This document shows positions 51,590 to 60,409 of a stretch of DNA of 62,636 nt, piece by piece. Both the position numbers and the translations under genes were made by a program. Source of the stretch: Lysobacteraceae bacterium NML91-0213 (GTDB lineage: Bacteria; Pseudomonadota; Gammaproteobacteria; Xanthomonadales; Xanthomonadaceae); assembly GCA_002798175.1 (NCBI GenBank), contig NWQL01000001.1, forward strand, positions 31,417 through 94,052, written 5' to 3'. The notes beneath the pieces were generated by a model. It did not search any database. It had not been told where the DNA came from and was given only the letters and a program-made list of their open reading frames with translations. The stretch's first letter is position 1, and each line of letters opens with the position of its first letter.

Positions 51590-54220
51590 TTATCGCCCGT
51601 CGGACCAGCGCGACAGGTCCTGGCTGATGCGGTCGATGTCGGCCCAGGGGTGTTTGCGACGGCGCCGCAGCAGCGCAGGCACGTCGTGGATGGTGAAGGC
51701 ATCGGCGCGCTTGAGCTTCGACAGCTCGCTCCACGCCAGCGGCAGCGCCACCGGTGCGCCCGGGCGGCCGCGCAGCGAGTACGACGCCACCGCGGTCGCG
51801 CCGCGGCCGTTGCGCAGGTAGTCCACGAAGATGCGCTTGTTGCGCAGGCTCTTGCTGGCGGTGGCGAGGAACCGGTCCGGCTGCGAGCGTGCCAGCGCCT
51901 CGGCGAAACCGTGCGCGAAGCGCTTGGTCAGGTCCCAGTGGCAGCCGGGGTTGAGCGGCACCACCACGTGCAGGCCCTTGCCCCCCGACACGCGCAGGAA
52001 GGATTCCAGTTCCAGTTGCGCGAGCAGCTTGCGGATATCGACCGCGGCCTTCTTCACTTCGGCGAACGGCACGTCCGGTCCCGGGTCGAGGTCGAACACC
52101 ACGCGATCGGCGATGTCGGGTTCGGCCGCGTGCGAGCCCCACGGGTGGAACTCGATCGCGTTGAACTGCACCAGCTCCATCAGCGCGGCCTCATCCTCGA
52201 CCACGAGGTAGTACGCGTTGACGCCGCTGTCCTCCTTCAGCCGCACCGACGAGACCAGTTCCAGACCGGCGGTGTGGTGCTTCTGGAAGAAGCAGGGACG
52301 CTCCACGCCGCCCGGGCAGCGGATGATCGACAGCGGCCGCCCTGCGATCTCCGGCAGCAGGTGGTCGGCCACCGCGGCGTAGTAGTCCCAGACGTCCTTC
52401 TTGGTCGCGCCGATATCCGGAAACAGCACCTTGGTCGGGCTGGACAGCCGCGGCGGCGTGCGGGGCGCCGCGGCTTTACGGCCTGCGGCGGTGGACTTCG
52501 ATGCGGCCGCCTTGCCGGCCGTGGTTTTTTTTGCCGCCGCCTTCTTCGTCGCCGCTGCCGGGCCGGCCTTCGACGTGGCCTTCTCCGCCTTCTTCGTGGC
52601 CCTGCCGGTACGCCCGGCCGGGCCACGATCGGAATCGGCGAGATCCTCCACCGACTTGTCCCAGCGCACCGCCTTCAGCGACGGCTGCCGCAGCAGTTGC
52701 TGGCGGCCGATGCCCCGGTAGAACACCTCCACCACGAAGCACGGCTTGAACCAGGTGGCCGTGCGCAGGTCGGTATCGGTGGTGCCGACATGCACGGTCG
52801 GCTTGCGGGCGCCACCCTTGCCGAGCTTCGCGGTGACCTCGCGCATCAGCGTGTCGTTGAAACCGCTGCCCACGCGCCCGGCATACAGCCAGCCGTGGTC
52901 GGCATCCGGCTTGGCCAGCAGCAGCGACCCGAAACCGGTGCGGCTTCCCTTCGGTGCGGTATAGCCGACCACGGCGAACTCGTCGCTCGCCAACAGCTTG
53001 GTCTTGCGCCAGTCGTCGCTGCGGCCGCCGTGGTAGGGGCGGTCGATGCGCTTGGAGATGATCCCTTCGAAGTGGGTGTCGCCGGCGAGCTTGAACGCGG
53101 CGTCGCCATCGCCTTCGATATGCGAGCTGTACGCCAGGTGTGGCGGCGCGCCGTCGAGCAGCTCCTGCAGCAGCGCCTTGCGTTCGACCAGTGGCGCGGC
53201 GGTGACGTCCACCCCGTCGACATGCAGCAGGTCGAACAGGGCGAATGCCAGCGTCCCCTGGCGTTCGCCGGACAGCGTGGACTGCAGCAGGTTGAAGTCC
53301 TCCTTGGTGCCCTTGCCGGCGATGAGCTCGCCGTCCAGTGCCCCGGACTTCAACCGCAGCGCGGCGATGGCATCGCGGATCTCCGGGATCTTGCCGGTCC
53401 ACTCCAGCGCATTGCGCGACCACAGCCGCACCTCGCCGTCGGCAATGGTGGCGAGGATGCGGTAGCCATCCCACTTGAGTTCGTGCAGCCACTGCGCGCC
53501 CCCGGGGGGGGCATCGCCGAGCCTGGCCAGCTGCGGCTGGAACGGCCCGCTGGGCGCGTCGGCGCGCTTGGCTCCATCCAGTGCAAGCGCCTTCTTCGCC
53601 CAGTCCTTCCGGCGCCGGCGCCTGGGTCCGGGTGTGGCGGCGAGCTTCTTCTTCGCCGCCTTGCCGGCACCCGCGCGCTTGAGGTCGGCCGCTGGGGGCG
53701 GCGTCACGTCCGCCAGCAGGTCGTCGGCCTCCAGGGTGCCGGCCCAGGCGTCCTTGTCCTTGAACAGCAGCCACTGTGGCTGTCGCGCCGGCTTGCCGGA
53801 TCGCACCAGGTGCCAACCGCCCTTGAGCTTGTCGCCGAACAGTTCGAAGCGCAGATGGCCCTTGGCCAGCTGTTCCTCGGGATCGCGATCGGTGGCCCAG
53901 ACGCCATGGTCGAAGCGCGCCACGTGTCCACCGCCATACTGGCCCCTGGGGATCTCGCCCTCGAAACCGGCGTAGTCGACCGGATGGTCCTCGACCTCCA
54001 CTGCCATCCGCTTGACGTCGGGGTCGTAGCTGGGGCCCTTGGGCACCGCCCAGCTCTTCAGCGCGTCGCCCACCTGCAGGCGGAAATCGTAGTGACGCCG
54101 GCTGGCGTGGTGCAGCTGCACCACGAAGATCGCGCGCCGGCCTTTGGGCACCGGCTTGCCGGGCTCCGGCTCGCGGGTCCTGTCGAAGCTCCGCTTGCGG
54201 CGGTAGTCGGCCAGGCTCAT
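51590..54220 (-). CDS. ligD: Multifunctional ATP-dependent DNA ligase LigD
   Basis: End-processing and ligating enzyme of bacterial non-homologous end joining. The 876-residue protein has three domains in the order phosphoesterase (about 30-155; QLHHASRRHYDFRLQ, HPVDYAGFEGEIPRGQYGGG), ligase (about 225-525; ELKWDGYRILA with Lys249 as the adenylated residue, DGELIAG, FEGIISKR, WRKTKLL) and primase-polymerase (about 585-870). The last domain has FDLDPGPDVPFAEVKKAA with the metal aspartates, SGGKGLHVVVPL and AVASYSLRGRPGAPVALPL. Two Lys/Ala-rich linkers, near 180-215 and 530-580, resemble histone H1 tails. Ku is not in the window. Confidence 0.96.
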   Translation of the reverse strand: MSLADYRRKRSFDRTREPEPGKPVPKGRRAIFVVQLHHASRRHYDFRLQVGDALKSWAVPKGPSYDPDVKRMAVEVEDHPVDYAGFEGEIPRGQYGGGHVARFDHGVWATDRDPEEQLAKGHLRFELFGDKLKGGWHLVRSGKPARQPQWLLFKDKDAWAGTLEADDLLADVTPPPAADLKRAGAGKAAKKKLAATPGPRRRRRKDWAKKALALDGAKRADAPSGPFQPQLARLGDAPPGGAQWLHELKWDGYRILATIADGEVRLWSRNALEWTGKIPEIRDAIAALRLKSGALDGELIAGKGTKEDFNLLQSTLSGERQGTLAFALFDLLHVDGVDVTAAPLVERKALLQELLDGAPPHLAYSSHIEGDGDAAFKLAGDTHFEGIISKRIDRPYHGGRSDDWRKTKLLASDEFAVVGYTAPKGSRTGFGSLLLAKPDADHGWLYAGRVGSGFNDTLMREVTAKLGKGGARKPTVHVGTTDTDLRTATWFKPCFVVEVFYRGIGRQQLLRQPSLKAVRWDKSVEDLADSDRGPAGRTGRATKKAEKATSKAGPAAATKKAAAKKTTAGKAAASKSTAAGRKAAAPRTPPRLSSPTKVLFPDIGATKKDVWDYYAAVADHLLPEIAGRPLSIIRCPGGVERPCFFQKHHTAGLELVSSVRLKEDSGVNAYYLVVEDEAALMELVQFNAIEFHPWGSHAAEPDIADRVVFDLDPGPDVPFAEVKKAAVDIRKLLAQLELESFLRVSGGKGLHVVVPLNPGCHWDLTKRFAHGFAEALARSQPDRFLATASKSLRNKRIFVDYLRNGRGATAVASYSLRGRPGAPVALPLAWSELSKLKRADAFTIHDVPALLRRRRKHPWADIDRISQDLSRWSDGR

Positions 54221-54235
54221 GCCGGCGTCGTGGCG

Positions 54236-54412
54236 TTACTGGCCGAGGTGGCGGCGCACCGCATCGGCGGTGGGGCCGACGGCATCCACGGCCTCCTGCA
54301 GACGCTCGCGGGTGACGCCAAGCGCCTTCGTCCAGTATTGGACCTCGTAGTCCTCGCTCATGTTGATGCGGTCGCGGTCCGGGCTCCCGGTCTGCTTCTT
54401 GTCGTCGGCCAT
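54236..54412 (-). CDS. DUF3606 small protein
   Basis: A 58-residue protein, MADDKKQTGSPDRDRINMSEDYEVQYWTKALGVTRERLQEAVDAVGPTADAVRRHLGQ in pattern, matching the small DUF3606 family: an N-terminal DRxRINxxEDYEVxYWxxxLGVTxxxLxxAV core. It lies 15 bp upstream of ligD on the same strand and is probably in the same transcript. Function unknown; the basic and acidic helix could bind nucleic acid, but that is speculation. Confidence 0.82.
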   Translation of the reverse strand: MADDKKQTGSPDRDRINMSEDYEVQYWTKALGVTRERLQEAVDAVGPTADAVRRHLGQ

Positions 54413-54525
54413 GGGCTGTCTCCAGGTGCTGGAGCCACACCGTGCGACGGCCTTTGTGGTGCCGCTGTGAACCGGTATGTCAGGCACTCAGTGCGCCTGC
54501 GCAACGTCGTGGCGTGGGAAGTGCG

Positions 54526-55374
54526 TCAGGCGTTCTTTGCGTGCTTCGTGGTCTTCGCGGTTGTTGCGCGCTTGCGTGGTGCCGCGGGCGCGGTGACCTC
54601 GATCCAGGTCGGTGCGTGGTCGCTCGGCTTTTCCAGCGCGCGCACCCAGCGGTCGACGCCCGCCGCCTTCAGACGCTTCGCCAGCGGCGGGTTGAGCAGC
54701 AGGTGGTCGATGCGCAGGCCGCGATCGCGCTGGAAATGCTGGCGGAAGTAATCCCAGAACGTATAGATGGTCTGGTCCGGATGCAGCGTGCGCAGTGCGT
54801 CCGTCCAGCCCTGTGCCAGCAGCCGCTCGAACGCCTCCCGCACCTCGGGCTGCAGCAGCGCGTCCTTGCGCCACGATTTCGGGTCGTAGACATCGTCGTC
54901 GGTGGGGATGACGTTGAAGTCACCGATCATCGCCATCGGGTGGGGCAGGTCCACCAGCGTGCGCGCATGGCGGATCAACCGCTCCATCCACGCCAGCTTG
55001 TAGTCGAACTTCGGTCCCGGCTGCGGGTTGCCGTTGGGCAGGTACAGGCAGGCGACGACGATGCCGTGCACCGCCGCCTCCAGATAACGGCTCTGGGTGT
55101 CGCTGCTGTCGCCGGGCAGGCCGCGTCGGCTTTCCACCGGCACGGCGCCGCGCGCCAGCAGTGCGACGCCGTTCCACGAGCGCTGGCCCTGCCAGATCGC
55201 GCCATAGCCGGCGGCGTCCAGCGCCTCGACCGGGAACGCCTGGTCGAGCGCCTTCAGTTCCTGCAGGGCGACGATGTCGGGCTGTTCGCGCTCCAGCCAG
55301 GCGAGCAGATGCGGCAGCCGCGTGCCGATGCCGTTGACGTTGAACGTGGCCAGCCGGAGCGTGCGGCGGCTCAT
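54526..55374 (-). CDS. xth: Exonuclease III family AP endonuclease
   Basis: A 282-residue metal-dependent phosphodiesterase of the exonuclease III/APE1 family. Catalytic motifs: ATFNVNGIG, VALQELKA (metal Glu), YLPNGNP, GDFNVIPTDDDVYD (Asp/Asn), WDYFRQHFQRDRGLRIDHLLL and SDHAPTWIEV (Asp-His). A basic tail (RKRATTAKTTKHAKNA) extends beyond the fold, like the linkers of the nearby LigD. Roles: cutting at abasic sites and cleaning 3' ends. Located next to DUF3606/ligD, suggesting a small repair block. Confidence 0.92.
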   Translation of the reverse strand: MSRRTLRLATFNVNGIGTRLPHLLAWLEREQPDIVALQELKALDQAFPVEALDAAGYGAIWQGQRSWNGVALLARGAVPVESRRGLPGDSSDTQSRYLEAAVHGIVVACLYLPNGNPQPGPKFDYKLAWMERLIRHARTLVDLPHPMAMIGDFNVIPTDDDVYDPKSWRKDALLQPEVREAFERLLAQGWTDALRTLHPDQTIYTFWDYFRQHFQRDRGLRIDHLLLNPPLAKRLKAAGVDRWVRALEKPSDHAPTWIEVTAPAAPRKRATTAKTTKHAKNA

Positions 55375-55799
55375 GCCCGCACCATGGCGCGATCATCCGT
55401 GTTCAGGCGATCTCCCGGTGGGATCGATCGCGGCCAGCGCCGCTCCCACAAGCGCGGTGCACGGTCCGGGGCCGCTGCTGGCGCCGGTGATGACGATTCC
55501 GCGATCGGCGTGGGCTTCATGGCAGGACTCCCCGATTTGGACGGCGAGCGTAGGGCGGGTGTGATCGGCAAGGAGTGAAGCGCCGGCGCGGTTTCGTGTT
55601 GCCCTGACCAGCGCGTGGCGTGGCGTGGGACACGCCCGCGCCAGCCTTTGAACGAAAGTGCGAGGCTCCACGAGGGGTGTCGAGCCCATGTTGCCGCGCA
55701 CTCGATTGCGCGCGGCAGCGGCGGGGACGCCTGCGTGATCTTGCCGCCGCCCTGACGCGGAACCGCCTACGCTCGGCCGACGCGCAAGGAGGAAGGATC
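55375..55799. other. Gene-free stretch with REP-like hairpin
   Basis: No convincing gene is seen in these 425 bp. It holds the palindromic element at 55423-55451, the likely xth promoter side on the left, and at its right end a strong Shine-Dalgarno sequence (aaggagg) for the small gene starting at 55800. Confidence 0.55.
55423..55451. repeat. REP-like palindrome cgcggccagcgccgctcccacaag
   Basis: On the minus strand it reads cttgtgggagcggcgctggccgcgatcg, the gggagcggc-n-gccgcga pattern of REP sequences common in Xanthomonas, Stenotrophomonas and Pseudomonas. Only one copy was noticed in this window. Confidence 0.5.
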
Positions 55800-56144
55800 A
55801 TGGTCGAGCACGCATCTGTCGATATTGCCGCGCCGGTGGCATCCGGCGCTGACGCGCACCTGGTGTCCACTGGTCCCGCCACGTCGATCGAGGCATCGCC
55901 CAGGCGCCCGGGCGCGCTGTCCGACGAACTGGAGACCCGCCTGTGCTCGCTGCAGCGCCGCCTGCCCTGGGCGCGCGAGCGCTACCCGGCCGACGAGGAT
56001 TTCTGGACCTGGTTCCGCGGCGAGCTCTCGCTGATCCAGAGCCTGCCGACCACCCCGGCGGAACGCGCCGCCTACCAGCTGCGGATCGCGCTGATGATTG
56101 CCGAGCGCCCGGGCACGGCCGCAATCCCGCGGGCTGCCGCCTGA
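55800..56144 (+). CDS. Small hypothetical protein
   Basis: A 114-residue predicted soluble protein of unknown family. The ATG is preceded by an excellent ribosome site (aaggaggaaggatc), better than any other in the neighbourhood, which is the main reason to accept it. The C-terminal half is helical with aromatic and acidic residues (RLPWARERYPADEDFWTWFRGELSLIQSLPTTPAERAAYQLRIALMIAERPG). No signal peptide or membrane segment. It converges with pilD. Confidence 0.6.
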   Translation: MVEHASVDIAAPVASGADAHLVSTGPATSIEASPRRPGALSDELETRLCSLQRRLPWARERYPADEDFWTWFRGELSLIQSLPTTPAERAAYQLRIALMIAERPGTAAIPRAAA

Positions 56145-56193
56145 CCCTTCCCGCACGCGGGAGAAGATGGCGGGCAGCCCCGGATGAGGGCGG
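56145..56193. repeat. Dispersed palindromic repeat copy between converging genes
   Basis: Same family as 25521-25568, in reverse orientation: cccttcccgc-acgcgggagaag then gcagccccggatgagggcgg. It fills almost the whole gap between the stop of the small gene at 56144 and the stop of pilD at 56197, so it may act as a two-way terminator. Confidence 0.75.
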
Positions 56194-56196
56194 GCT

Positions 56197-57063
56197 CTAG
56201 ACGCCGAGCCCCGCCACGCCCATGTACCAGCCGATCAACCGCTCGCCCCACATGAAGACGATCCATCCGGCGATCGCCAGATAGGGCCCGAACGGAATCG
56301 GTGACGCCCGGTCGCGCCCCTGCGTGGCCAGCCAGATCGAACCGATGATCGCCCCGGCGACCGCCGACAGCAGGATGATCGGCAGGATTCCGGCCAGCCC
56401 GCACCAGGCGCCCAGCGCGGCCAGCAGCTTGAAGTCGCCGTGGCCCATGCCATCCTTGCCGGTGAGCTGCTTGAACACCCACCACACCGACCACAGGCTC
56501 ACATAGCCCGCGATCGCGCCCAGCAGCGCAGGTTTGGCCGGAATAAAGAGGTTGTCCGCGGCGGCGATCAGCCCCAGCCACATCAACGGCAGCGTCAACT
56601 GGTCCGGCAGCAACTGGGTGCGCAGGTCGATGCCCGACAGCGCGATCAGGAAACAGGTCAGCACGATCGCGCCGAACCCCTGCCAGCCGAAACCGAAGTT
56701 CCACACGCAGGCCAGCACCAGCAGCATCGTCAGCAGCTCGACCAGCGGGTACTGGATCGAGATCGGCGCTTTGCAGGAGCGACATTTGCCACGCAGCGCC
56801 AGCCAGCTGAACACCGGGATGTTCTCGTACCAGCTGAGCTGGTGTCCGCAGTGCGGGCAGTGCGAGCGCTCCACCACGATGCCCGGAGGGGGCGGGTCGT
56901 AGATTTCCGGCGCTTCCAGCACCTCGCGCGCGTCGCGCTTCCACTCCCACTCCAGCCGCTTGGGCAGGCGCAGGATCACCACGTTGAGGAAGCTGCCGAG
57001 CATGAGCCCGAGCGCAGCCGCAGCCGGATACCCCAGTTCGGGGTGCTGGTCGAGAAATGCCAT
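56197..57063 (-). CDS. pilD: Prepilin peptidase/N-methyltransferase PilD
   Basis: Inner-membrane aspartyl protease that cleaves and N-methylates type IV pilins and type II secretion pseudopilins; in this lineage it would serve both the pil and xps systems. The 288-residue protein has the cytoplasmic zinc site C69-x2-C72 and C94-x2-C97 (HCPHCGH, CRSCK), about eight membrane helices, and the catalytic aspartates in SGIDLRTQLLPD (Asp146) and MGHGDFK (Asp210). It is downstream of pilC (23 bp) on the same strand. Confidence 0.96.
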   Translation of the reverse strand: MAFLDQHPELGYPAAAALGLMLGSFLNVVILRLPKRLEWEWKRDAREVLEAPEIYDPPPPGIVVERSHCPHCGHQLSWYENIPVFSWLALRGKCRSCKAPISIQYPLVELLTMLLVLACVWNFGFGWQGFGAIVLTCFLIALSGIDLRTQLLPDQLTLPLMWLGLIAAADNLFIPAKPALLGAIAGYVSLWSVWWVFKQLTGKDGMGHGDFKLLAALGAWCGLAGILPIILLSAVAGAIIGSIWLATQGRDRASPIPFGPYLAIAGWIVFMWGERLIGWYMGVAGLGV

Positions 57064-57086
57064 GCGTGGATTCTAGCGGCTGCGGA

Positions 57087-58358
57087 TCAGACCACGGCCG
57101 CCAGCTTGAAGATCGGCAGGTACATGCCGATGACCATGCCGCCGACGACCACGCCGATGAAGATCATGATCATCGGCTCGATCAGGCTCGACAGCGCATC
57201 GACGGCGTTGTTGACCTCCTCCTCATAGAAGTCCGCCACCTTGAACAGCATGGTGTCGAGCGCGCCGGCCTCCTCGCCGATCGCGGTCATCTGCACCACC
57301 ATGTGCGGGAACAGGTTGACCTGCTTCATCGCCATGTTCATGGGGTAACCGACGGAAACGTCGTCGCGGATCTGCCAGGTGGCCTTCTCGTAGACCATAT
57401 TGCCGGTTGCACCCGCGACAGACTCGAGGGCTTCCACCAGGGGCACGCCGGCCTTGAACGTCGTCGCCAGAGTGCGGCTGAAACGTGCGATGGCCGAGTT
57501 GTGCATGATCTGGCCGATCACCGGGATCTTCAGCACAAGCCGGTCCATCCCGTGCTGCAGGGCCGGCGACCGCTTGTAGGCGTAGATGAAGCCGAACACT
57601 GCCGCCAGCACGATGCCGAGGATCAGCCACCAGTACGCGACCATGAAGCGGCTGGCGGCCACGATCATCTGGGTGAAGGCCGGCAGTTCGGCGCCAAAGC
57701 CTTCGAATACCGATTCGAACTGCGGTACGACGAAGATCAGCAGGATCGCGCTGACCAGCAGCGCCACCACGATGACGGTGGCCGGGTAGAACAGCGCCTT
57801 CTTGATCTTGCCCTTCAGCGTCTCGATGTTTTCCTTGTAGGTGGCGATGCTGTCGAGCACCGTCTCCAGCACACCGGCAGACTCGCCCACCCGCACCAGA
57901 TTGCGGGTCAGTTCGTCGAACTGCACCGGGTACTTGCCCAGTGCCTCGGCAAACGCCGTGCCGTTCTCGATATCGACGCGGATGGCGTTGATCATCTCGG
58001 CCATCTTCGCGTTCTTGTGCCCGCTGCCGATGATTTCCAGCGCCTGCACGATCGGCACGCCGGACTTGATCATGGTTGCGATCTGGCGGCTGAAGACCGC
58101 GATGTCCTTCGGGGTGATCTTCTTGCCGGCGCCGCCGAACAGCGGCTTCTTCTTCGGCTTGACCACGCCTGGGCTGATGCCCTGCCTGCGCAATTCCGCT
58201 TTCAGCAGGTTGGCATTCTTCGCCGCCTGCTCGCCCTTCATCTTCTTGCCGCGCTTGTCGGTGCCCTCCCAGACAAACGTCTCCAGGGTCACGCCCTGGC
58301 GACCGGGCGACACGGGCTTGCGGGCCGCGGATTTGGCGGCGGATCGGGTCACGGACAT
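57087..58358 (-). CDS. pilC: Type IV pilus platform protein PilC
   Basis: Polytopic inner-membrane platform of the type IV pilus. The 423-residue GspF-family protein has two homologous halves, each with a cytoplasmic helical domain: FSRQIATMIKSGVPIVQALEIIG and FSRTLATTFKAGVPLVEALESVAG. Membrane segments lie at about 190-215, 240-262 and 390-415. The N-terminus FVWEGTDKRGKKMKGEQAAKNANLLKAELRRQGISPGVVKPKKK is typical. It is 213 bp from pilB and just upstream of pilD; no pilin gene lies between pilB and pilC. Confidence 0.96.
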   Translation of the reverse strand: MSVTRSAAKSAARKPVSPGRQGVTLETFVWEGTDKRGKKMKGEQAAKNANLLKAELRRQGISPGVVKPKKKPLFGGAGKKITPKDIAVFSRQIATMIKSGVPIVQALEIIGSGHKNAKMAEMINAIRVDIENGTAFAEALGKYPVQFDELTRNLVRVGESAGVLETVLDSIATYKENIETLKGKIKKALFYPATVIVVALLVSAILLIFVVPQFESVFEGFGAELPAFTQMIVAASRFMVAYWWLILGIVLAAVFGFIYAYKRSPALQHGMDRLVLKIPVIGQIMHNSAIARFSRTLATTFKAGVPLVEALESVAGATGNMVYEKATWQIRDDVSVGYPMNMAMKQVNLFPHMVVQMTAIGEEAGALDTMLFKVADFYEEEVNNAVDALSSLIEPMIMIFIGVVVGGMVIGMYLPIFKLAAVV

Positions 58359-58469
58359 CGGTTCATCCCCTTGACCGGCCTCCCCGGGCCGGGTAACGCC
58401 CGCATGGTAGCGCGTCGCGGCCCCGTGCGGAATTTCCCACTGTGACGCCCGGCAGCCTTTCGCTTTTAC

Positions 58470-58520
58470 CCCTCTCCCGCAAGGCGGGAGAGGGTGCTCC
58501 GAAGGGGCGGGTGAGGGCGC
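58470..58520. repeat. Dispersed palindromic repeat copy between pilB and pilC
   Basis: Stem ccctctcccgc (58470-58480) and gcgggagaggg (58484-58494), followed by tgctccgaaggggcgggtgagggcgc. It is the reverse complement of the unit at 25521-25568 with a few changes. It occupies the pilB-pilC gap where pilin genes occur in Xanthomonas. Confidence 0.78.
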
Positions 58521-58571
58521 TTACGCTTCTCACCTTCAGCGGCACCGCGGCCGATCGAGCGTGTCCTACGA

Positions 58572-60293
58572 TCAATCTTTCGTAACCCGGTTGATCTCCG
58601 CCAGGCTGGTCACCCCCTGCTTCACCTTCAACAGGGCCGACTGCCGCAGATCCTTCACCCCCGACCTCTTCGACGCCTCCGCGATTTCTAGCGCGTTCCC
58701 GCCGGCCAGCACGATCTCTTGGATCTGCTCGCTCATCGGCATCACCTGGTAGATGCCGGTACGGCCCTTGTAGCCGTTGGTGCACTCGTCGCAGCCCACG
58801 GCGTCGTAGATCCTCAACCCGGCATGGATTTCGTCCGCGGTGAAGCCTTCCGCCAGCAGCGCATTATCGGGCAGGTCCAGCGGCTTCTTGCACTTCTCGC
58901 ACAGGCGTCGCGCCAGGCGCTGGGCGATCACCAGGGTGACCGAGGACGTGATGTTGTACGGCGCAATGCCCATGTTCATCAGGCGCGCGATGGTCTGCGG
59001 CGCATCGTTGGTGTGCAGCGTCGACAGCACCATGTGGCCGGTCTGCGCCGCCTTCACCGCGATCTCCGCGGTTTCCAGATCGCGGATTTCGCCGACCATG
59101 ATGATGTCCGGATCCTGGCGCAGGAAGGAACGCAGCGCCGCGGCGAAGGTCATGCCGCGCTTGGTATTCTGCTGCACCTGGTTGACACCCGGCAGGCGGA
59201 TTTCCACCGGGTCCTCCACGGTGGAGATATTGCGCTGCTCGTCGTTGAGGATGCCCAGTGCCGTATACAGCGACACCGTCTTGCCGGAGCCGGTAGGGCC
59301 GGTAACCAGCACCATGCCGTAGGGCTTGTGGACCGCATCCAGGAACAGTTTCTGCTGGTCGGCCTCGTAACCCAGCTTCTCGATGCCCAGCTTGGCCGCA
59401 CTGCCATCGAGGATACGCAGCACTACCTTCTCGCCGAACAGCGTCGGCAGCGTGCTGACGCGGAAGTCGATCTGCTTGGTCTTGGACAGGTTGAGCTTGA
59501 TGCGGCCGTCCTGCGGCACGCGTTTTTCGGCAATGTCCAGCTGCGCCATCACCTTCAGACGGGCGGTAATGCGGCCGTTGAGCTTGACCGGCATCTTGGC
59601 GGCCTGCTTGAGGATGCCGTCGATGCGTAGCCGCACCCGGTAGTCGTCTTCGTATGGCTCGAAGTGAATGTCGGACGCGCCCTTGCGGATGGCATCCACC
59701 AGCACCTTGTTGACGAACTTGACGATCGGCGTGTCGTCCTTGCCGTCGGCAATGGTATCCGGGCGACCGTCCTCGTCACCGCCCACATCCAGGGTCTCGA
59801 GGCCCTCGGCATCCTCCAGGGCATCGCCAAAGCTGTCATTGGCCTCCAGCCACAGGTCGAGGGTGCGTCGCAGGACTTCCTCGTCCACCAGGATCGGCTC
59901 CACCACCAGGTTGGTGTGGAACTTGATCTCGTCCAGCGCCCGGGTGTCGGTCGGGTCTGCCGTGCCCACGAACAGCTTGCCGCCGCGCTTGAACAGCGGC
60001 AGCACGCAGTGCTTGCGCAGCAGCTCGTCCTTGACCAGCTTGACTGCGCTCTCGCCCGGGGTCATCGCCGTCGGATCGAAGAGCGGCATCCCGAACTCGA
60101 TGGAGTTGGCCGCGGCCAGTTGCGCGCCGGTGATCCTGCGGTGCTCGCGCAGCCAGCTGCTGACCTGCTTGCGCTCGGCCGAGGCCTTGTCGAGTGCTTC
60201 GCGGGCAGTGGCTTCGTCAAGAGCGCCGTCCATCACGAGACGGCGGGCGATGCCGGTGATGCCGACAAGGTTGGGGGCGGCGACTGCGCTCAT
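58572..60293 (-). CDS. pilB: Type IV pilus assembly ATPase PilB
   Basis: Hexameric extension ATPase of the type IV pilus. The 573-residue protein has the N-terminal GSPII_E domain (residues about 10-160, RRLVMDGALDEATAREAL), then VTGPTGSGKTVSLY (Walker A), ILNDEQRNISTVEDPVE (Asp box), RSFLRQDPDIIMVGEIRDLETAEIAVKAAQTGHMVLSTLHTNDA (Walker B and His box) and a zinc site CEKC...CDEC. The ATG has a strong ribosome site (gaaggag). Divergent from the glycosyltransferase at 60410. Confidence 0.97.
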   Translation of the reverse strand: MSAVAAPNLVGITGIARRLVMDGALDEATAREALDKASAERKQVSSWLREHRRITGAQLAAANSIEFGMPLFDPTAMTPGESAVKLVKDELLRKHCVLPLFKRGGKLFVGTADPTDTRALDEIKFHTNLVVEPILVDEEVLRRTLDLWLEANDSFGDALEDAEGLETLDVGGDEDGRPDTIADGKDDTPIVKFVNKVLVDAIRKGASDIHFEPYEDDYRVRLRIDGILKQAAKMPVKLNGRITARLKVMAQLDIAEKRVPQDGRIKLNLSKTKQIDFRVSTLPTLFGEKVVLRILDGSAAKLGIEKLGYEADQQKLFLDAVHKPYGMVLVTGPTGSGKTVSLYTALGILNDEQRNISTVEDPVEIRLPGVNQVQQNTKRGMTFAAALRSFLRQDPDIIMVGEIRDLETAEIAVKAAQTGHMVLSTLHTNDAPQTIARLMNMGIAPYNITSSVTLVIAQRLARRLCEKCKKPLDLPDNALLAEGFTADEIHAGLRIYDAVGCDECTNGYKGRTGIYQVMPMSEQIQEIVLAGGNALEIAEASKRSGVKDLRQSALLKVKQGVTSLAEINRVTKD

Positions 60294-60409
60294 GTGCGTC
60301 TCCTTCGGGCTGGGCGAACTGTACTGCAAGGCCGTCCCGCCTGTGGGCCGCGGACGCTTTGCGACAGGCGAGCCACGCGTTACGCTCACGCGCGGGATCG
60401 GGGGGTGTA

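Noticed and set aside
55393..55701. 102-codon minus-strand frame between xth and the small gene
   Set aside because: It crosses the REP-like palindrome, has no ribosome site and no family-like sequence.
60320..60350. Possible sigma-54 (-24/-12) promoter upstream of pilB
   Set aside because: gggac...ttgca is present on the minus strand, but the GG and GC doublets are 9 rather than 10 bases apart and the TGGCAC half is poor.
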